Below the pieces are notes generated by a model. The model saw only the letters and a program-made list of their open reading frames with translations. It was not told the DNA's origin and did not search any database. A DNA stretch of 64,000 nt from Pseudothauera rhizosphaerae (lineage in GTDB: Bacteria; Pseudomonadota; Gammaproteobacteria; Burkholderiales; Rhodocyclaceae), in the NCBI RefSeq assembly GCF_004801305.1, contig NZ_SSOD01000013.1, positions 62,001 to 126,000 on the forward strand. The letters are read 5' to 3'. Every line of letters starts with the position of its first letter. Within the stretch, counting starts at the first letter, position 1. Below are positions 53,082 through 62,012 of this stretch, one piece after another. The translations under genes were made by a program, and so were the position numbers.

Positions 53082-54689
53082 ATGACCCGCAGCGACGAAG
53101 CCCTCGCCCACCTGCTGGGCGCCTTCGCCGGCCGGCCCGTGGCCCTGCAGCGCCCGCCCGACCTCGCCCCCGGCGCGCCCGCGGTGCTGCGCCGGGACGC
53201 CCTGCTGCTCGCGCCGCCCCCGCCCGGCATGGATGCGGACGCCTGGGCGCACGCCGCCGTGCTCCACGCCGCCGCCCATCTGCGCCATTCGCCCCCCGGC
53301 CGCCCCGTGGGCCGGCGCAAGACCATGAGCCTGGCGCTCGCCTCCACCATCGAGGATGCCCGGGTCGAGCGCCTGGCCGGCCGGCGCTACCCCGGCTTGC
53401 TGCGCGCGCTGCGGGCGGCCGGGCCACCCCCGCCGGACGCCGCCGCCAGCCTGGCCGACCGCCTCGCTCAACTGCATGCGGTGCTGCGCGATCCTTCCCT
53501 GCCGGCCACGGATTTCTGGCTCGCCAAGGCCCGCCGCCTGTTCGAGGACATCGCCGCCGGCCCCGGCGTCGCGGACGCGGCGGCCTTCGACCCGCTGGTG
53601 ACCGCGCTGGTCCGCGACCTGGGCCAGATGCGGCAACGCATGAACATCCACGGCGAAGCCCCCGCCAGCCCCTACGGGGACGACCACAGCTATCTGTGGA
53701 ACTACGGCCGCGCCGCCGAGGATGAGGCGCTGGAGCTGCGCACCGCCGCCCCGCCACCGGCCGACGCCGGGGGACCGCCTCCACCCGCCGACGCCCCGGC
53801 CGCAGGCGACTGGACCCGACTCCCCGCCGAGACCTTCGACTACCCCGAGTGGCACGCCCGCATCGGCCAGTTACGCCGGGACTGGTGCACGGTCTTCGAA
53901 CACCGCCTGCCCCCGCTGCCCGCCGGCGTGCCCGTCCGCGAGCGCCGCGCCGGCCGCGGACGGCTGGACCGCTCCCGCCGCCTGCGCAACCAGTGGGAAG
54001 GGGAGGACTTCGACCTGGACGCCGCCATCGAACAGCGCCTGGACCTGCGCCTGGGCTGCACCCCGGCGCGGGGCGCCCACGTGAGCCCCGGCCGCAGCCG
54101 GGAAGCCGCGGCCATCCTGCTGCTGATCGACCTGTCGGCCTCGGTCGCCGATGCGGCGGGCAACGGCCTGCGCGTGCTCGACCTGGTGGCCGAAGCCGCC
54201 GCCGCCCTGGTGGCCGCCGCCACTGCGGCCGGCGAACGCGTGGCGGTGCACGGCTTCTGTTCGGACGGCCGCAGCCGGGTGGACTACCTGGAACTCGCCG
54301 CCTTCGGCACCACCGACGCCGCGGCGGTCGCCGACCGCGTGCGCTCCGCCGGCGCCCGCCACTCCACCCGGCTGGGCGCCGCGCTGCGCCACGCCGCAAG
54401 CCGTCTGAGGGAAGAAACCGCGCCGCGGCGGCACATCGTCGTACTGGGTGACGCCCAACCCTCCGACATCGACGTCTTCGACGACCTCCATCTGCCGGAG
54501 GACGCCGCGGTCGCGGTCCGCTGCGCGCGCCGCGACCGCCTCGGCGTGGCCTGCCTGGCCTTCGCCGTGGACGGCGACGACCGCATCCCGGTGGGCATCT
54601 TCGGCCGCGGGGCCACCGTCACCGCGGACGACCCCGCCACCCTGTCCTTTGCGCTGGCCCGTCTGCGGCGGAAGCTCGCCTTCGGGTAG
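53082..54689 (+). CDS. CbbO/NorD-type VWA-domain protein
   Basis: The 535-residue protein has a helical N-terminal region (KTMSLALASTIEDARVERLAGRRYPGLL), a Pro/Ala-rich linker near residues 225-245, and a C-terminal von Willebrand A domain with the metal site ILLLIDLSASV (DxSxS) and IVVLGDAQPSDIDVFDD. It is the standard partner of CbbQ-type ATPases. It lies 15 bp after the ATPase gene and probably works with it on the amidase or another target. Confidence 0.9.
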   Translation: MTRSDEALAHLLGAFAGRPVALQRPPDLAPGAPAVLRRDALLLAPPPPGMDADAWAHAAVLHAAAHLRHSPPGRPVGRRKTMSLALASTIEDARVERLAGRRYPGLLRALRAAGPPPPDAAASLADRLAQLHAVLRDPSLPATDFWLAKARRLFEDIAAGPGVADAAAFDPLVTALVRDLGQMRQRMNIHGEAPASPYGDDHSYLWNYGRAAEDEALELRTAAPPPADAGGPPPPADAPAAGDWTRLPAETFDYPEWHARIGQLRRDWCTVFEHRLPPLPAGVPVRERRAGRGRLDRSRRLRNQWEGEDFDLDAAIEQRLDLRLGCTPARGAHVSPGRSREAAAILLLIDLSASVADAAGNGLRVLDLVAEAAAALVAAATAAGERVAVHGFCSDGRSRVDYLELAAFGTTDAAAVADRVRSAGARHSTRLGAALRHAASRLREETAPRRHIVVLGDAQPSDIDVFDDLHLPEDAAVAVRCARRDRLGVACLAFAVDGDDRIPVGIFGRGATVTADDPATLSFALARLRRKLAFG

Positions 54690-54738
54690 GGCGGAAGGCG
54701 CCGGTATCACGCCATCAATGGAAGGGGGGTCGCGGCAC

Positions 54739-55173
54739 TCACCGCCAGCGCTGGCTGCGGGCCATCACCACCAGGAAGACTTCCCGCAGGAAGAGCGCAA
54801 GCGAAACGATCATCGCCCCCATGGCACCGACGAAGAGCACCGCCACGCTGGGGGCCACGCTGAAGCTGACGACGGTGCCGAGGAAGGCCACCGCCACCAC
54901 CAGGCAGACCAGCAGCGCCCCCAGCACGGCGAAGAACATGGCGTGGTAGATGTGGCGGCCGCGCCGGTGGAGCAGGGCGAGTTCTTCCACGTCGTCCACC
55001 GGCTCTTCGGGCGCCGCGGCGGCCAGGCGGCCGTTGAGCACGCGGCGGCGGTCCACGATGCGCGACAGCCGGCCGCTCAGCACGTTGATGAGCGTGGCGA
55101 TGGCGGTCAGCAGGAAGACCGGTGCGACCGCAAGCTGGATGGCATGGGTGATGTCAGCGATCTGGGTCGGCAT
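54739..55173 (-). CDS. DUF2721 membrane protein
   Basis: The 144-residue protein begins MPTQIADITHAIQLAVAPVFLLTAIATLINVLSGRLSRIVDR, the DUF2721 signature. It has three hydrophobic helices and an intervening charged region (EEPVDDVEELALLHRRG). The function is unknown. It converges on the VWA gene. Confidence 0.8.
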   Translation of the reverse strand: MPTQIADITHAIQLAVAPVFLLTAIATLINVLSGRLSRIVDRRRVLNGRLAAAAPEEPVDDVEELALLHRRGRHIYHAMFFAVLGALLVCLVVAVAFLGTVVSFSVAPSVAVLFVGAMGAMIVSLALFLREVFLVVMARSQRWR

Positions 55174-55279
55174 GGCGCGGGCAAGCAGAAGTGGGCATGG
55201 CGCGCAATGTACCCGATAGCCCGAACGGGAGGTATGGCGGCCAGCGGGCGCTTCCTGCAGCGGCACGCCCCCGCCCCTT

Positions 55280-56779
55280 TCATTCCGGCCGCCATGCCCG
55301 GACACGACGCCGCGAAACGCCCACGACCAGCGCGATGCCGGCCACCAGCAGCAGGCCATTGACGACCCGGGCCGCCGGCAGTCCGGCCGGCCAGGACAGC
55401 GCATGGCCACAGGCCAGGCCGGCCAGCAACAGGCCGCCGCCGACCCGCAGTCGGTGACCGCAGCGCCATTCGTCGCGGCCGCGCACAGCGAGCAGGGCGG
55501 TACCCAGCGTCACCGCCCAGTAGACGGCCAGCGGCAGGACGTGGTCGGCGGTGCCGGCCAGGAGCGCGACCAGCGCCGCCGCCGCATAGGCCGGCAACTG
55601 CCCCCAGACCAGCGCCGTCCACAGCCTTTCCGCCGCCGGCAACGGACGCCCCTGGCCGCGGCGACGGGCCAGCCACAGCATCGGCCCGGTGGCGACGACG
55701 AGACACATGCCGAGGCCCAGCGCGACGTAGATCAGCTTCAGGCCGATGCCGCCGTAGGTGCCGAAATGCAGCGGCTGCAGCATCCCGTAGATGCGCATGC
55801 CGACGCTGCCGTCGGTGAAACCGGCCTTGGCCAGGAAATTCCCCTGCCCGTCGAAGGTCCAGCGTTCGTTGCGGGCCAGGTGGCGGGGCTCGGCGGTAGC
55901 GATGGAAACGAGCTGGCCGGCCGTGCCGACATGCTGGAAGACGACGCTGGTGATCGTCGCACCGGGCGTGCTCCGCTCGATTTCCCGCAGCATCGGCACG
56001 GTCTCCGGCAGTGGCGCCGCGGCATGGTCGCTGCCCGGCTGCGGCCCGAGCAGCGCCGCGACCGCCCTGTCCTGGTCGCCCTGGTAGGCGGCCAGCGCCA
56101 GCAGCATGACGATCAACCCGGCCAGACCGAGCAGCGAACCGGTCAGCGACACGATCAGGTGGAAGGGCAAGGCCCAGACGCCGATGCGGTTGTGCAGGTC
56201 GGCAAGGCTCACCCGGCGCGAACCGCCCCGGCGCAGGCGGAAGGCGTCGCGGAAGATGCGGCGATGCGCGAGCAGGCCGGACAACAGGCTGGCCAGCAGC
56301 AGCGTGCCGACCGCGCCGACCGCCCAGGCACCGTAAGGCGCCGGCAGATGGAGATGGTAATGATGGTCACGCAGGAAGCGCGTCCACGGCGTCCGCGGCG
56401 GCGCCTGCAGACGGCCTTCGGCGTCGGCCAGCCATTCCAGTTCGACCGGCGCCCCGGGGCCGTCATGCTCGCCGAGTGCGAATACGCGCAGCCAGGGCAG
56501 TTCCGGAGTCGGGCCGAAGACGAACAGATCGTGATCGGCGCCCCCGGCGCGCGCCTCGGCAAAGGCGGCCGCGGCGACGCGGGCGTACAGCCCGGCGGCG
56601 GCGCTGTTCACCCGGGGCGCCGACGGCGCCTCCCATTGGGCGAACTCGTCCGCCAGCACGCTCAGCGTGCCGCTGACGCAGACCAGGTAGATCAAGGCTG
56701 CGAACACGATGCCCAGCCACTGGTGCGCCCCCAGCACGGCCTTGGTGAAGCTGCCCGGAATCGGGCTTGACAGCGGCAT
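55280..56779 (-). CDS. PepSY-associated TM protein, likely ferric-siderophore reductase
   Basis: The 499-residue inner-membrane protein begins PLSSPIPGSFTKAVLGAHQWLGIVFAALIYLVCVSGTL. It has paired helices with histidines (HLHLPAPYGAWAVG, DLHNRIGVWALPFHLIVSLTG, HFGTYGG) and a periplasmic PepSY-like part. This is the FsrB/PiuB-like pattern thought to reduce iron from siderophores. It lies downstream of the TonB receptor on the same strand with a small membrane protein between. Confidence 0.85.
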   Translation of the reverse strand: MPLSSPIPGSFTKAVLGAHQWLGIVFAALIYLVCVSGTLSVLADEFAQWEAPSAPRVNSAAAGLYARVAAAAFAEARAGGADHDLFVFGPTPELPWLRVFALGEHDGPGAPVELEWLADAEGRLQAPPRTPWTRFLRDHHYHLHLPAPYGAWAVGAVGTLLLASLLSGLLAHRRIFRDAFRLRRGGSRRVSLADLHNRIGVWALPFHLIVSLTGSLLGLAGLIVMLLALAAYQGDQDRAVAALLGPQPGSDHAAAPLPETVPMLREIERSTPGATITSVVFQHVGTAGQLVSIATAEPRHLARNERWTFDGQGNFLAKAGFTDGSVGMRIYGMLQPLHFGTYGGIGLKLIYVALGLGMCLVVATGPMLWLARRRGQGRPLPAAERLWTALVWGQLPAYAAAALVALLAGTADHVLPLAVYWAVTLGTALLAVRGRDEWRCGHRLRVGGGLLLAGLACGHALSWPAGLPAARVVNGLLLVAGIALVVGVSRRRVRAWRPE

Positions 56780-56790
56780 TTCCCCTTCCT

Positions 56791-57354
56791 TCAACGTCCG
56801 AGCACCACCGCCGCGGCCGCCCCGGTGGCCAGCACGAAGGCCAGCGTCGTCACGCCCGGACGCCGCAGCGCGATCGTCGCCACGATCATCGCCGCCCACA
56901 GAGACGGCACCGCCAGCCCACCGACGATCAGCCGGGTCTGCTCCTGGAAGGGCGCTTCGAGCGCGACCAGCAGGCCGAGCGACAGAGCCGCGACGAAGGC
57001 CAGCGGACCGGCGAGCAGGCAGTAGGCCACGGCCCGCCACCGGCGTGCCGGACGCTTCCCGGCCATCGCCTGCGGCGGCGGCCGCTCGCGCACGGCCCGC
57101 GCCGGCTGGCGTTCGCTCCGCGTCAGCAGGAAGGCGAGGGCCAGCAGCGAGCCGCTTTCGAACGCCAGCGCGGTGCCGATTTCGGCGCCGAAGGCCGAGA
57201 TCCACAGCCCGGTCGAAGCCCCCCAGGCACACAGCACCGCCACGGCCGCCGGAACGCGCCTGCGGCCGCCGCGCCAGGCCCGCCACGCGATGAGCAGCCC
57301 GACCAGGGACAAGGCGACGGCGGCGACAACCGCCGCGACGGCCGGAACATTCAT
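56791..57354 (-). CDS. Hypothetical polytopic membrane protein of the iron locus
   Basis: The 187-residue protein has five or so hydrophobic segments (AAVVAAVALSLVGLLIAW, FESGSLLALAFLLT, VAYCLLAGPLAFVAALSLGLLVAL and the C-terminal TLAFVLATGAAAAVVLG). It is encoded between the TonB receptor and the PepSY protein with 11-bp gaps, so it is probably part of the siderophore uptake operon. The family is not recognised with certainty (DUF3325/DUF3649-like proteins occupy this place in other loci). Confidence 0.65.
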   Translation of the reverse strand: MNVPAVAAVVAAVALSLVGLLIAWRAWRGGRRRVPAAVAVLCAWGASTGLWISAFGAEIGTALAFESGSLLALAFLLTRSERQPARAVRERPPPQAMAGKRPARRWRAVAYCLLAGPLAFVAALSLGLLVALEAPFQEQTRLIVGGLAVPSLWAAMIVATIALRRPGVTTLAFVLATGAAAAVVLGR

Positions 57355-57365
57355 CCGCCAGCCCG

Positions 57366-59846
57366 TCAGAACTGGTACTTCAGGCGCAAGCTGGCGTTGC
57401 GCGGCTCCTGCCAGAAGATTTCCAGGCCGCTTTCGGGCGGCGAGAAGTATTTCTCATCGAGCACGTTATTGACATTGAGCTGCAGCGACCATTGCTTGTC
57501 GATCTCGTAACGCGCCATCAGATCGACGACGGAATAGGCTTTCTGCTCCAGCTTCTTGCCGGTCAGGAACAGCGCATCCGCGTAGGTCCGGCTCTGCCAG
57601 CGGACGCCGCCGCCGACGGTGAGCCCGTTCCACGCGCCGGGCAGGCGGTAGCTGGTGAAGGCATTGAACTGCTGGCGCGGTATCAGGGAATTGACGTCGG
57701 TGCCGCCGGCATCCTTGGCCCGGAACTTGGCATAGCCGATGCTCGCGTTCCAGCCCGGCCGGATCTCACCGGCGATCTCGACCTCGAACCCCTCGCTGAC
57801 CACCCCGTCCACTTCGGCATAGGCGGTCTGTGGCGGGGTGATGCCGGAAATATAGCCGTTAACCTTGGCCACGTTCTCCTGCTGCATCTTGAACACCGAC
57901 AGGCTGGCGTTCAGGCGATTGTCGAAGAAGGCGCCTTTCAGGCCGACCTCGCGCGTGTTGCCCTCGACCGGCGCCAGTTGCTTGTTGCTCGCATCGCGCT
58001 TGCTTTGCGGCTCGAAGATGGTGGTATAGCTGGCATAGGCCGACAGGTTGCGGGTCAGGTCGAAGACCAGGCCGGCGTAGGGAATCACCTCGTTCTCGGC
58101 CTTGAAATCGTTGTAGCGGTTCTTGTAATCGACGACGCCGTAGTCGATCACGCGGGTGCCGAGGATCAGCTTGAGCGGTTCGGCAAGGGAAAACCGGCCG
58201 GCCAGAAACCACGCCTTCTGCGTGACCTTCTGGTCGATGTAGGTGCCGCCGCTGCCCACCGGATAGGTCCAGACCGGCTCGTAGCCGCTACCGTCCCAGG
58301 TGTACAGATTCGGCGCAGGGAAGACCAAGGTACTGGTATTGCCCGGATTGCCGACCGTCGTCAGACGTTCGTCGGAATGGTCGTAGCCGAAGGCCACTTG
58401 ATGATCGCGGCCGAACAACTGGAATTCGCCTTCGACCTGGACGTTGACGTCTTCCTTGGTGTTATCGACGTAATAAAGCCCGGCATACCCCGACATCGGC
58501 ATGCTGTAAGTGAAACCGGGGAACAGTTCCATATGGATGAAGGACGTCCCGAGCACCGGATGGAGGGAACCATACTGGTAGAAATTGGCGATCTTCGCCT
58601 CCGAATTGCGGTCGCCCCGGGTATAGCCGGCCTTCACCCGCCAGCCGTTGCCGAAGTCGTGCTCGCCGCGGACGAACCAGTTGGTGTAGTCGGCATCCCA
58701 GTACGACCACTCCGGCGCCGTGGTCATGCTGCGGCGCCAGTTCGACTGGACGGCATCGTTGGCGTTGGTGGCGAGCCAGCCGGGAATGCCGCCCCAGGTC
58801 GGGCTGTCGGTATGGTTGTCCTGATGGCTGATCCCGGCCGCCAGCAGCGAGCGGTCGCCGATGTCCTGCTCGACCGTGGCGTAGAAGATCTGCTCCCGGT
58901 TCTTCAGGCGATCGATGTAGCTCTTGCCCTCGTCGTAATCGGCGACGAAGCGCACCCGGGTCGAGCCGCTGCCGGTCAGGGGCGTGCTGACGTCCGCCGT
59001 CACGCCGCGTTGCGACCAGCTCCCGACCTCGGCCGAGACCGAACCCTTGAACACCCTGCTGTCCGCCCGCTTGCGCACCATGTTGATGACCGCCGACGGA
59101 TTGCCGACGCCGGTCATCAGGCCGTCCGAACCGCGCAGGATCTCGACGCGGTCGTAGATCGCCGTGTTGCTGAACACCTCGCCGGCGCTCCATTGTTCAT
59201 CGATGCCGGTGGGCGCGCCGTCGATCAGATAGTTGGTGATGTTGAAACCCCGCGCGAACAGGCTGCCGCGGTTGCTTTCGTAGCGATTCAGCGACAGTCC
59301 AGTCGCCTGCTCGATGACGTCGAACAAGCGGTCGATCTTGCGGTCCTCGATCAACTGGCTGCTGATGATGCTGATCGACTGCGGCGTATCGCGCAGGGTT
59401 GCGTTGAACGGCAGCGCCGTAGTGCCGACGTTGCTGCCGTAGCGGCCGCTGCCCTCGGTGGTGGCGTTGCGTTCGACGGAGGCGGTGACGGTCACCGGCG
59501 CCAGCATCGCTCCGGAGTCATCCGTCGCCGCGGCCCTGATCACGATGGCCGGGCCTTCCTGCGTCGCCACCAGGCCGCTGCCGGCGAGCAGTTGATCGAC
59601 CGCCTCGCGCGGCGTCAGCTTGCCGGCAACGGCCGGAGCGGTCTTGCCGGCGACCAGCGCCGGCGGGAACAGCAGTTGCAAATCGGCCTGGCGGGCAAGT
59701 TCATTGAGCGCCTGACCAAGCGGCTGCGCCGCGATCGAAACCTCGACCGGCGCGACGCCGGCCGTCTGGGCCATCAACGGACCAGGGCCTGCGGCGAGAA
59801 GAATGGCCAGGGCCAGGGAGGCGATGGAAGAACCCGATTGCTGCAT
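57366..59846 (-). CDS. TonB-dependent siderophore receptor with signalling domain
   Basis: The 826-residue outer-membrane receptor has a signal peptide (AILLAAGPGPLMAQ) and an N-terminal STN signalling domain (VSIAAQPLGQALNELARQADLQLLF to about residue 105). A plug domain follows (RDTPQSISIISSQLIEDRKI, RVEILRGSDGLMTGVGNPSAVINMVRK), then a 22-strand barrel ending NASLRLKYQF. It is FpvA/FhuE-like. The STN domain would signal to the adjacent FecR/FecI pair when the siderophore binds. Confidence 0.93.
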   Translation of the reverse strand: MQQSGSSIASLALAILLAAGPGPLMAQTAGVAPVEVSIAAQPLGQALNELARQADLQLLFPPALVAGKTAPAVAGKLTPREAVDQLLAGSGLVATQEGPAIVIRAAATDDSGAMLAPVTVTASVERNATTEGSGRYGSNVGTTALPFNATLRDTPQSISIISSQLIEDRKIDRLFDVIEQATGLSLNRYESNRGSLFARGFNITNYLIDGAPTGIDEQWSAGEVFSNTAIYDRVEILRGSDGLMTGVGNPSAVINMVRKRADSRVFKGSVSAEVGSWSQRGVTADVSTPLTGSGSTRVRFVADYDEGKSYIDRLKNREQIFYATVEQDIGDRSLLAAGISHQDNHTDSPTWGGIPGWLATNANDAVQSNWRRSMTTAPEWSYWDADYTNWFVRGEHDFGNGWRVKAGYTRGDRNSEAKIANFYQYGSLHPVLGTSFIHMELFPGFTYSMPMSGYAGLYYVDNTKEDVNVQVEGEFQLFGRDHQVAFGYDHSDERLTTVGNPGNTSTLVFPAPNLYTWDGSGYEPVWTYPVGSGGTYIDQKVTQKAWFLAGRFSLAEPLKLILGTRVIDYGVVDYKNRYNDFKAENEVIPYAGLVFDLTRNLSAYASYTTIFEPQSKRDASNKQLAPVEGNTREVGLKGAFFDNRLNASLSVFKMQQENVAKVNGYISGITPPQTAYAEVDGVVSEGFEVEIAGEIRPGWNASIGYAKFRAKDAGGTDVNSLIPRQQFNAFTSYRLPGAWNGLTVGGGVRWQSRTYADALFLTGKKLEQKAYSVVDLMARYEIDKQWSLQLNVNNVLDEKYFSPPESGLEIFWQEPRNASLRLKYQF

Positions 59847-59861
59847 GCGTCGATCTCCGAA

Positions 59862-59890
59862 CAGTAGTGCAAACGATAATCACTACTGTT
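59862..59890 (-). promoter_or_regulatory. Fur-box-like palindrome before the receptor gene
   Basis: AGTAGTG and CACTACT form an inverted repeat around CAAACGATAAT, about 16-44 bp upstream of the receptor start. The AACGATAATCA core resembles the GATAAT hexamers of Fur boxes, implying iron repression. Confidence 0.5.
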
Positions 59891-59955
59891 GAAGTCGCAT
59901 GAGCCGGCCGAACCCTCATGTCGGCGGGAAAGTTTTTTTTGCGCCCGGTGCCAGT

Positions 59956-61086
59956 TCAATCCACGCCGACGATCTCGACCATCTCGCCCCGCCGTTCCAG
60001 CCTGACCGGCAGCAGCAGCGGCAGCGTGCGGGCAAAGGCGGCGGTCTGCCGCAGGTCAAAGCTGCCGCCCAGGCGCAACGCGGCGACCTCCGGATCGCGC
60101 ACGACCAGTCCGGTACGGCCGTAGCGCTCGAACTCGGCCAGCGCCTCGGCCAGCGGCGTGTCGTCGAAGCTGACGCGGTCGCTGCGCCAGGCGCCGACAC
60201 CCGCGGCGGGCAAACTGACGACCTCGGCCAGGCGCCCCCCGTCATCGACGGTGACCCCCTGCCCGGCGCCCAGCGCCACGCTGGCCCCACCGACCGGCAT
60301 GATGTTCCGGCCGGCAACCCGGACGTCGCCCGATTCGACGGAGACGACCGTTTTCCCGGCGGCGAGCCCGACCTGGGTATGGCGCACCGAAAAACGGGTG
60401 CCGACGACGGTGATGCGGGAAGCGCCGGCAAGCACGGCGAAGGGCCGGTCGCGGTCGCCCTGCACGGTAAACATCACCTGGCCGTCGGCCAGGCGGACTT
60501 CGCGGCGCTGCCGGTAGAGGCGAACCTCGACATGCGTGGTGGTGTCGAGTTGCAGCACGCTGCCGTCGGGCAATTCGACATCGCGCTGCTGGCCCCGCCC
60601 GGTCGTATAGCTGGCGGTGAACACCGGCGGGTCGAACCACTGCCCCCAGCCCAGCCAGGCGCCGCCGGCGACGACGAGAACGGCGGCGGCCGCGGCCAGT
60701 TGCCGGGCAAGACCGCCGAACGCCCCGGTCCACGGCCGGCGGCGGCCCGCCGCCGACAGCCCGGCGGGGACGGCCTGGGCATGCGGACGGGCGGCAGCGT
60801 CGGCCAGGCCGGCGCGGAGCGTGCGCACGGCCTCCTCCGGCAGGGCGCGCACCCTTTCGAGGCTCCGCTCCATGCCCGCGTAGGCCCGCCCGTGCGCCGG
60901 ATCGGCATTCAGCCAGGCCGCGAACTCGGCCGCGGCCGCCGCGTCGAGGCCGCCATGACTGCGCGTGGCCCACATCGCGGCCTCCCGGTCGACCGCACTC
61001 CACTGCTCGACATCGTCGTCGAACATACAGACATCGGCGTCATGCGGAGGCATCGTTTCGGCCATCGGAAAGCATGGGGATTTCAT
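59956..61086 (-). CDS. FecR-family anti-sigma regulator
   Basis: The 376-residue protein has an N-terminal DUF4880-like cytoplasmic part (EAAMWATRSHGGLDAAAAAEFAAWLNADPAHGRAYAGME), a membrane helix (LAAAAAVLVVAGGAWLGW) and a periplasmic FecR domain (YTTGRGQQRDVELPDGSVLQLDTTTHVEV) with an STN-interacting C-terminus. It relays the receptor signal to the sigma factor. A start at 61065 (MAETMPP) is also possible. Confidence 0.92.
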   Translation of the reverse strand: MKSPCFPMAETMPPHDADVCMFDDDVEQWSAVDREAAMWATRSHGGLDAAAAAEFAAWLNADPAHGRAYAGMERSLERVRALPEEAVRTLRAGLADAAARPHAQAVPAGLSAAGRRRPWTGAFGGLARQLAAAAAVLVVAGGAWLGWGQWFDPPVFTASYTTGRGQQRDVELPDGSVLQLDTTTHVEVRLYRQRREVRLADGQVMFTVQGDRDRPFAVLAGASRITVVGTRFSVRHTQVGLAAGKTVVSVESGDVRVAGRNIMPVGGASVALGAGQGVTVDDGGRLAEVVSLPAAGVGAWRSDRVSFDDTPLAEALAEFERYGRTGLVVRDPEVAALRLGGSFDLRQTAAFARTLPLLLPVRLERRGEMVEIVGVD

Positions 61087-61147
61087 CGGTTATGGCACAT
61101 ATCGTCGCATGAAAGGGACACCGGCCCCAATCGCCGGAAAAGCGGAA

Positions 61148-61684
61148 TCATGTCTTCCGGCCGTCCTTCCGCCCTTCCGCAAGCTGCCCCGGCACGCCTT
61201 CGAGCTGGCGCTCGCAGGCGCGGCAGGCCAGACGGCCCCTGGCGACGTGCTTCTCGACCATGCTCACCGTCATGCCCAGCAATTCCCCGATCTGCGCATA
61301 GGGCAGATTGTCGAAGACATGCAGCATGAACACCTCGCGGCAGCGCGGCGGCAGCCCGGCAATCGCCGTCATGTAGGCGGCGACCGCCTGCTTCGAGGCC
61401 AGGATCGCTTCCGGCTGCTGCTGCACCGGCAACGCCGGCTGCCCGGCCTCCTCCAGAATCTCCAAGGTTTCGTGCGCCCGCACCTGGCCGCGCCGGTACT
61501 GGTCGACCATCACATGGCGCGCGGTCTGGAACAGCAGTGCCCGCGGCTCCAGAACCGGCGTCCCCGCCTGCTCGACGGCCAGAAAACGCGCATAGCTTTC
61601 CTGGACGACATCGGCCGCAGTCTCCCGATCCTTGATGATGCGGGCACAAAAATTCAGCAGCTCTCGGTAGTAACGGGTGATCAC
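61148..61684 (-). CDS. FecI-type ECF sigma factor
   Basis: The 178-residue sigma factor has region 2 (ETAADVVQESYARFLAVEQAG, PRALLFQTARHVMVDQYRR) and region 4 (LPPRCREVFMLHVFDNLPYAQIGELLGMTVSMVEKHVARGRLAC), typical of iron-starvation sigma factors. It would transcribe the receptor gene. It is upstream of fecR in the usual fecIR order. Confidence 0.93.
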   Translation of the reverse strand: MITRYYRELLNFCARIIKDRETAADVVQESYARFLAVEQAGTPVLEPRALLFQTARHVMVDQYRRGQVRAHETLEILEEAGQPALPVQQQPEAILASKQAVAAYMTAIAGLPPRCREVFMLHVFDNLPYAQIGELLGMTVSMVEKHVARGRLACRACERQLEGVPGQLAEGRKDGRKT

Positions 61685-62012
61685 GAAATATCCAGCAGCT
61701 CGGCGTGAGTGAATCGAACGGCAGGCTGGCTGGAGATATGGCTGACCTGATCAAATCAAAAAGAATCAATCAAATAGCTATTTGCTGAACGTACCGGACG
61801 TACTCATGCTTGAATCCCACAGACCATTCGCAAAGTCGGCGAGCCAACACTACTTTCGGGAAAGTCAGGACTGTTGAACGATAATCGTTCTCTATTGTTG
61901 CATCGACTCTTGTGGTTGGCAAACCGGCGGCGCGGGTCGAGCGGCCAGGCCGCCCTGGGCGGCCGTTCATGCAACGGGGGGACGCGGTATCGCGCCCGTC
62001 CCCTCGCAGGGC
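61685..62012. promoter_or_regulatory. fecI upstream region with Fur-box-like palindrome
   Basis: A 328-bp spacer without a gene. GAACGATAATCGTTC at 61876-61890 is a perfect palindrome with the Fur-type ATAAT core, about 190 bp before fecI. A GC-rich inverted repeat (GGCCGCCC/GGGCGGCC, about 61949-61966) could end transcription of the Fe-S/FAD gene. The central part, 61760-61860, is A/T-rich. Confidence 0.5.
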
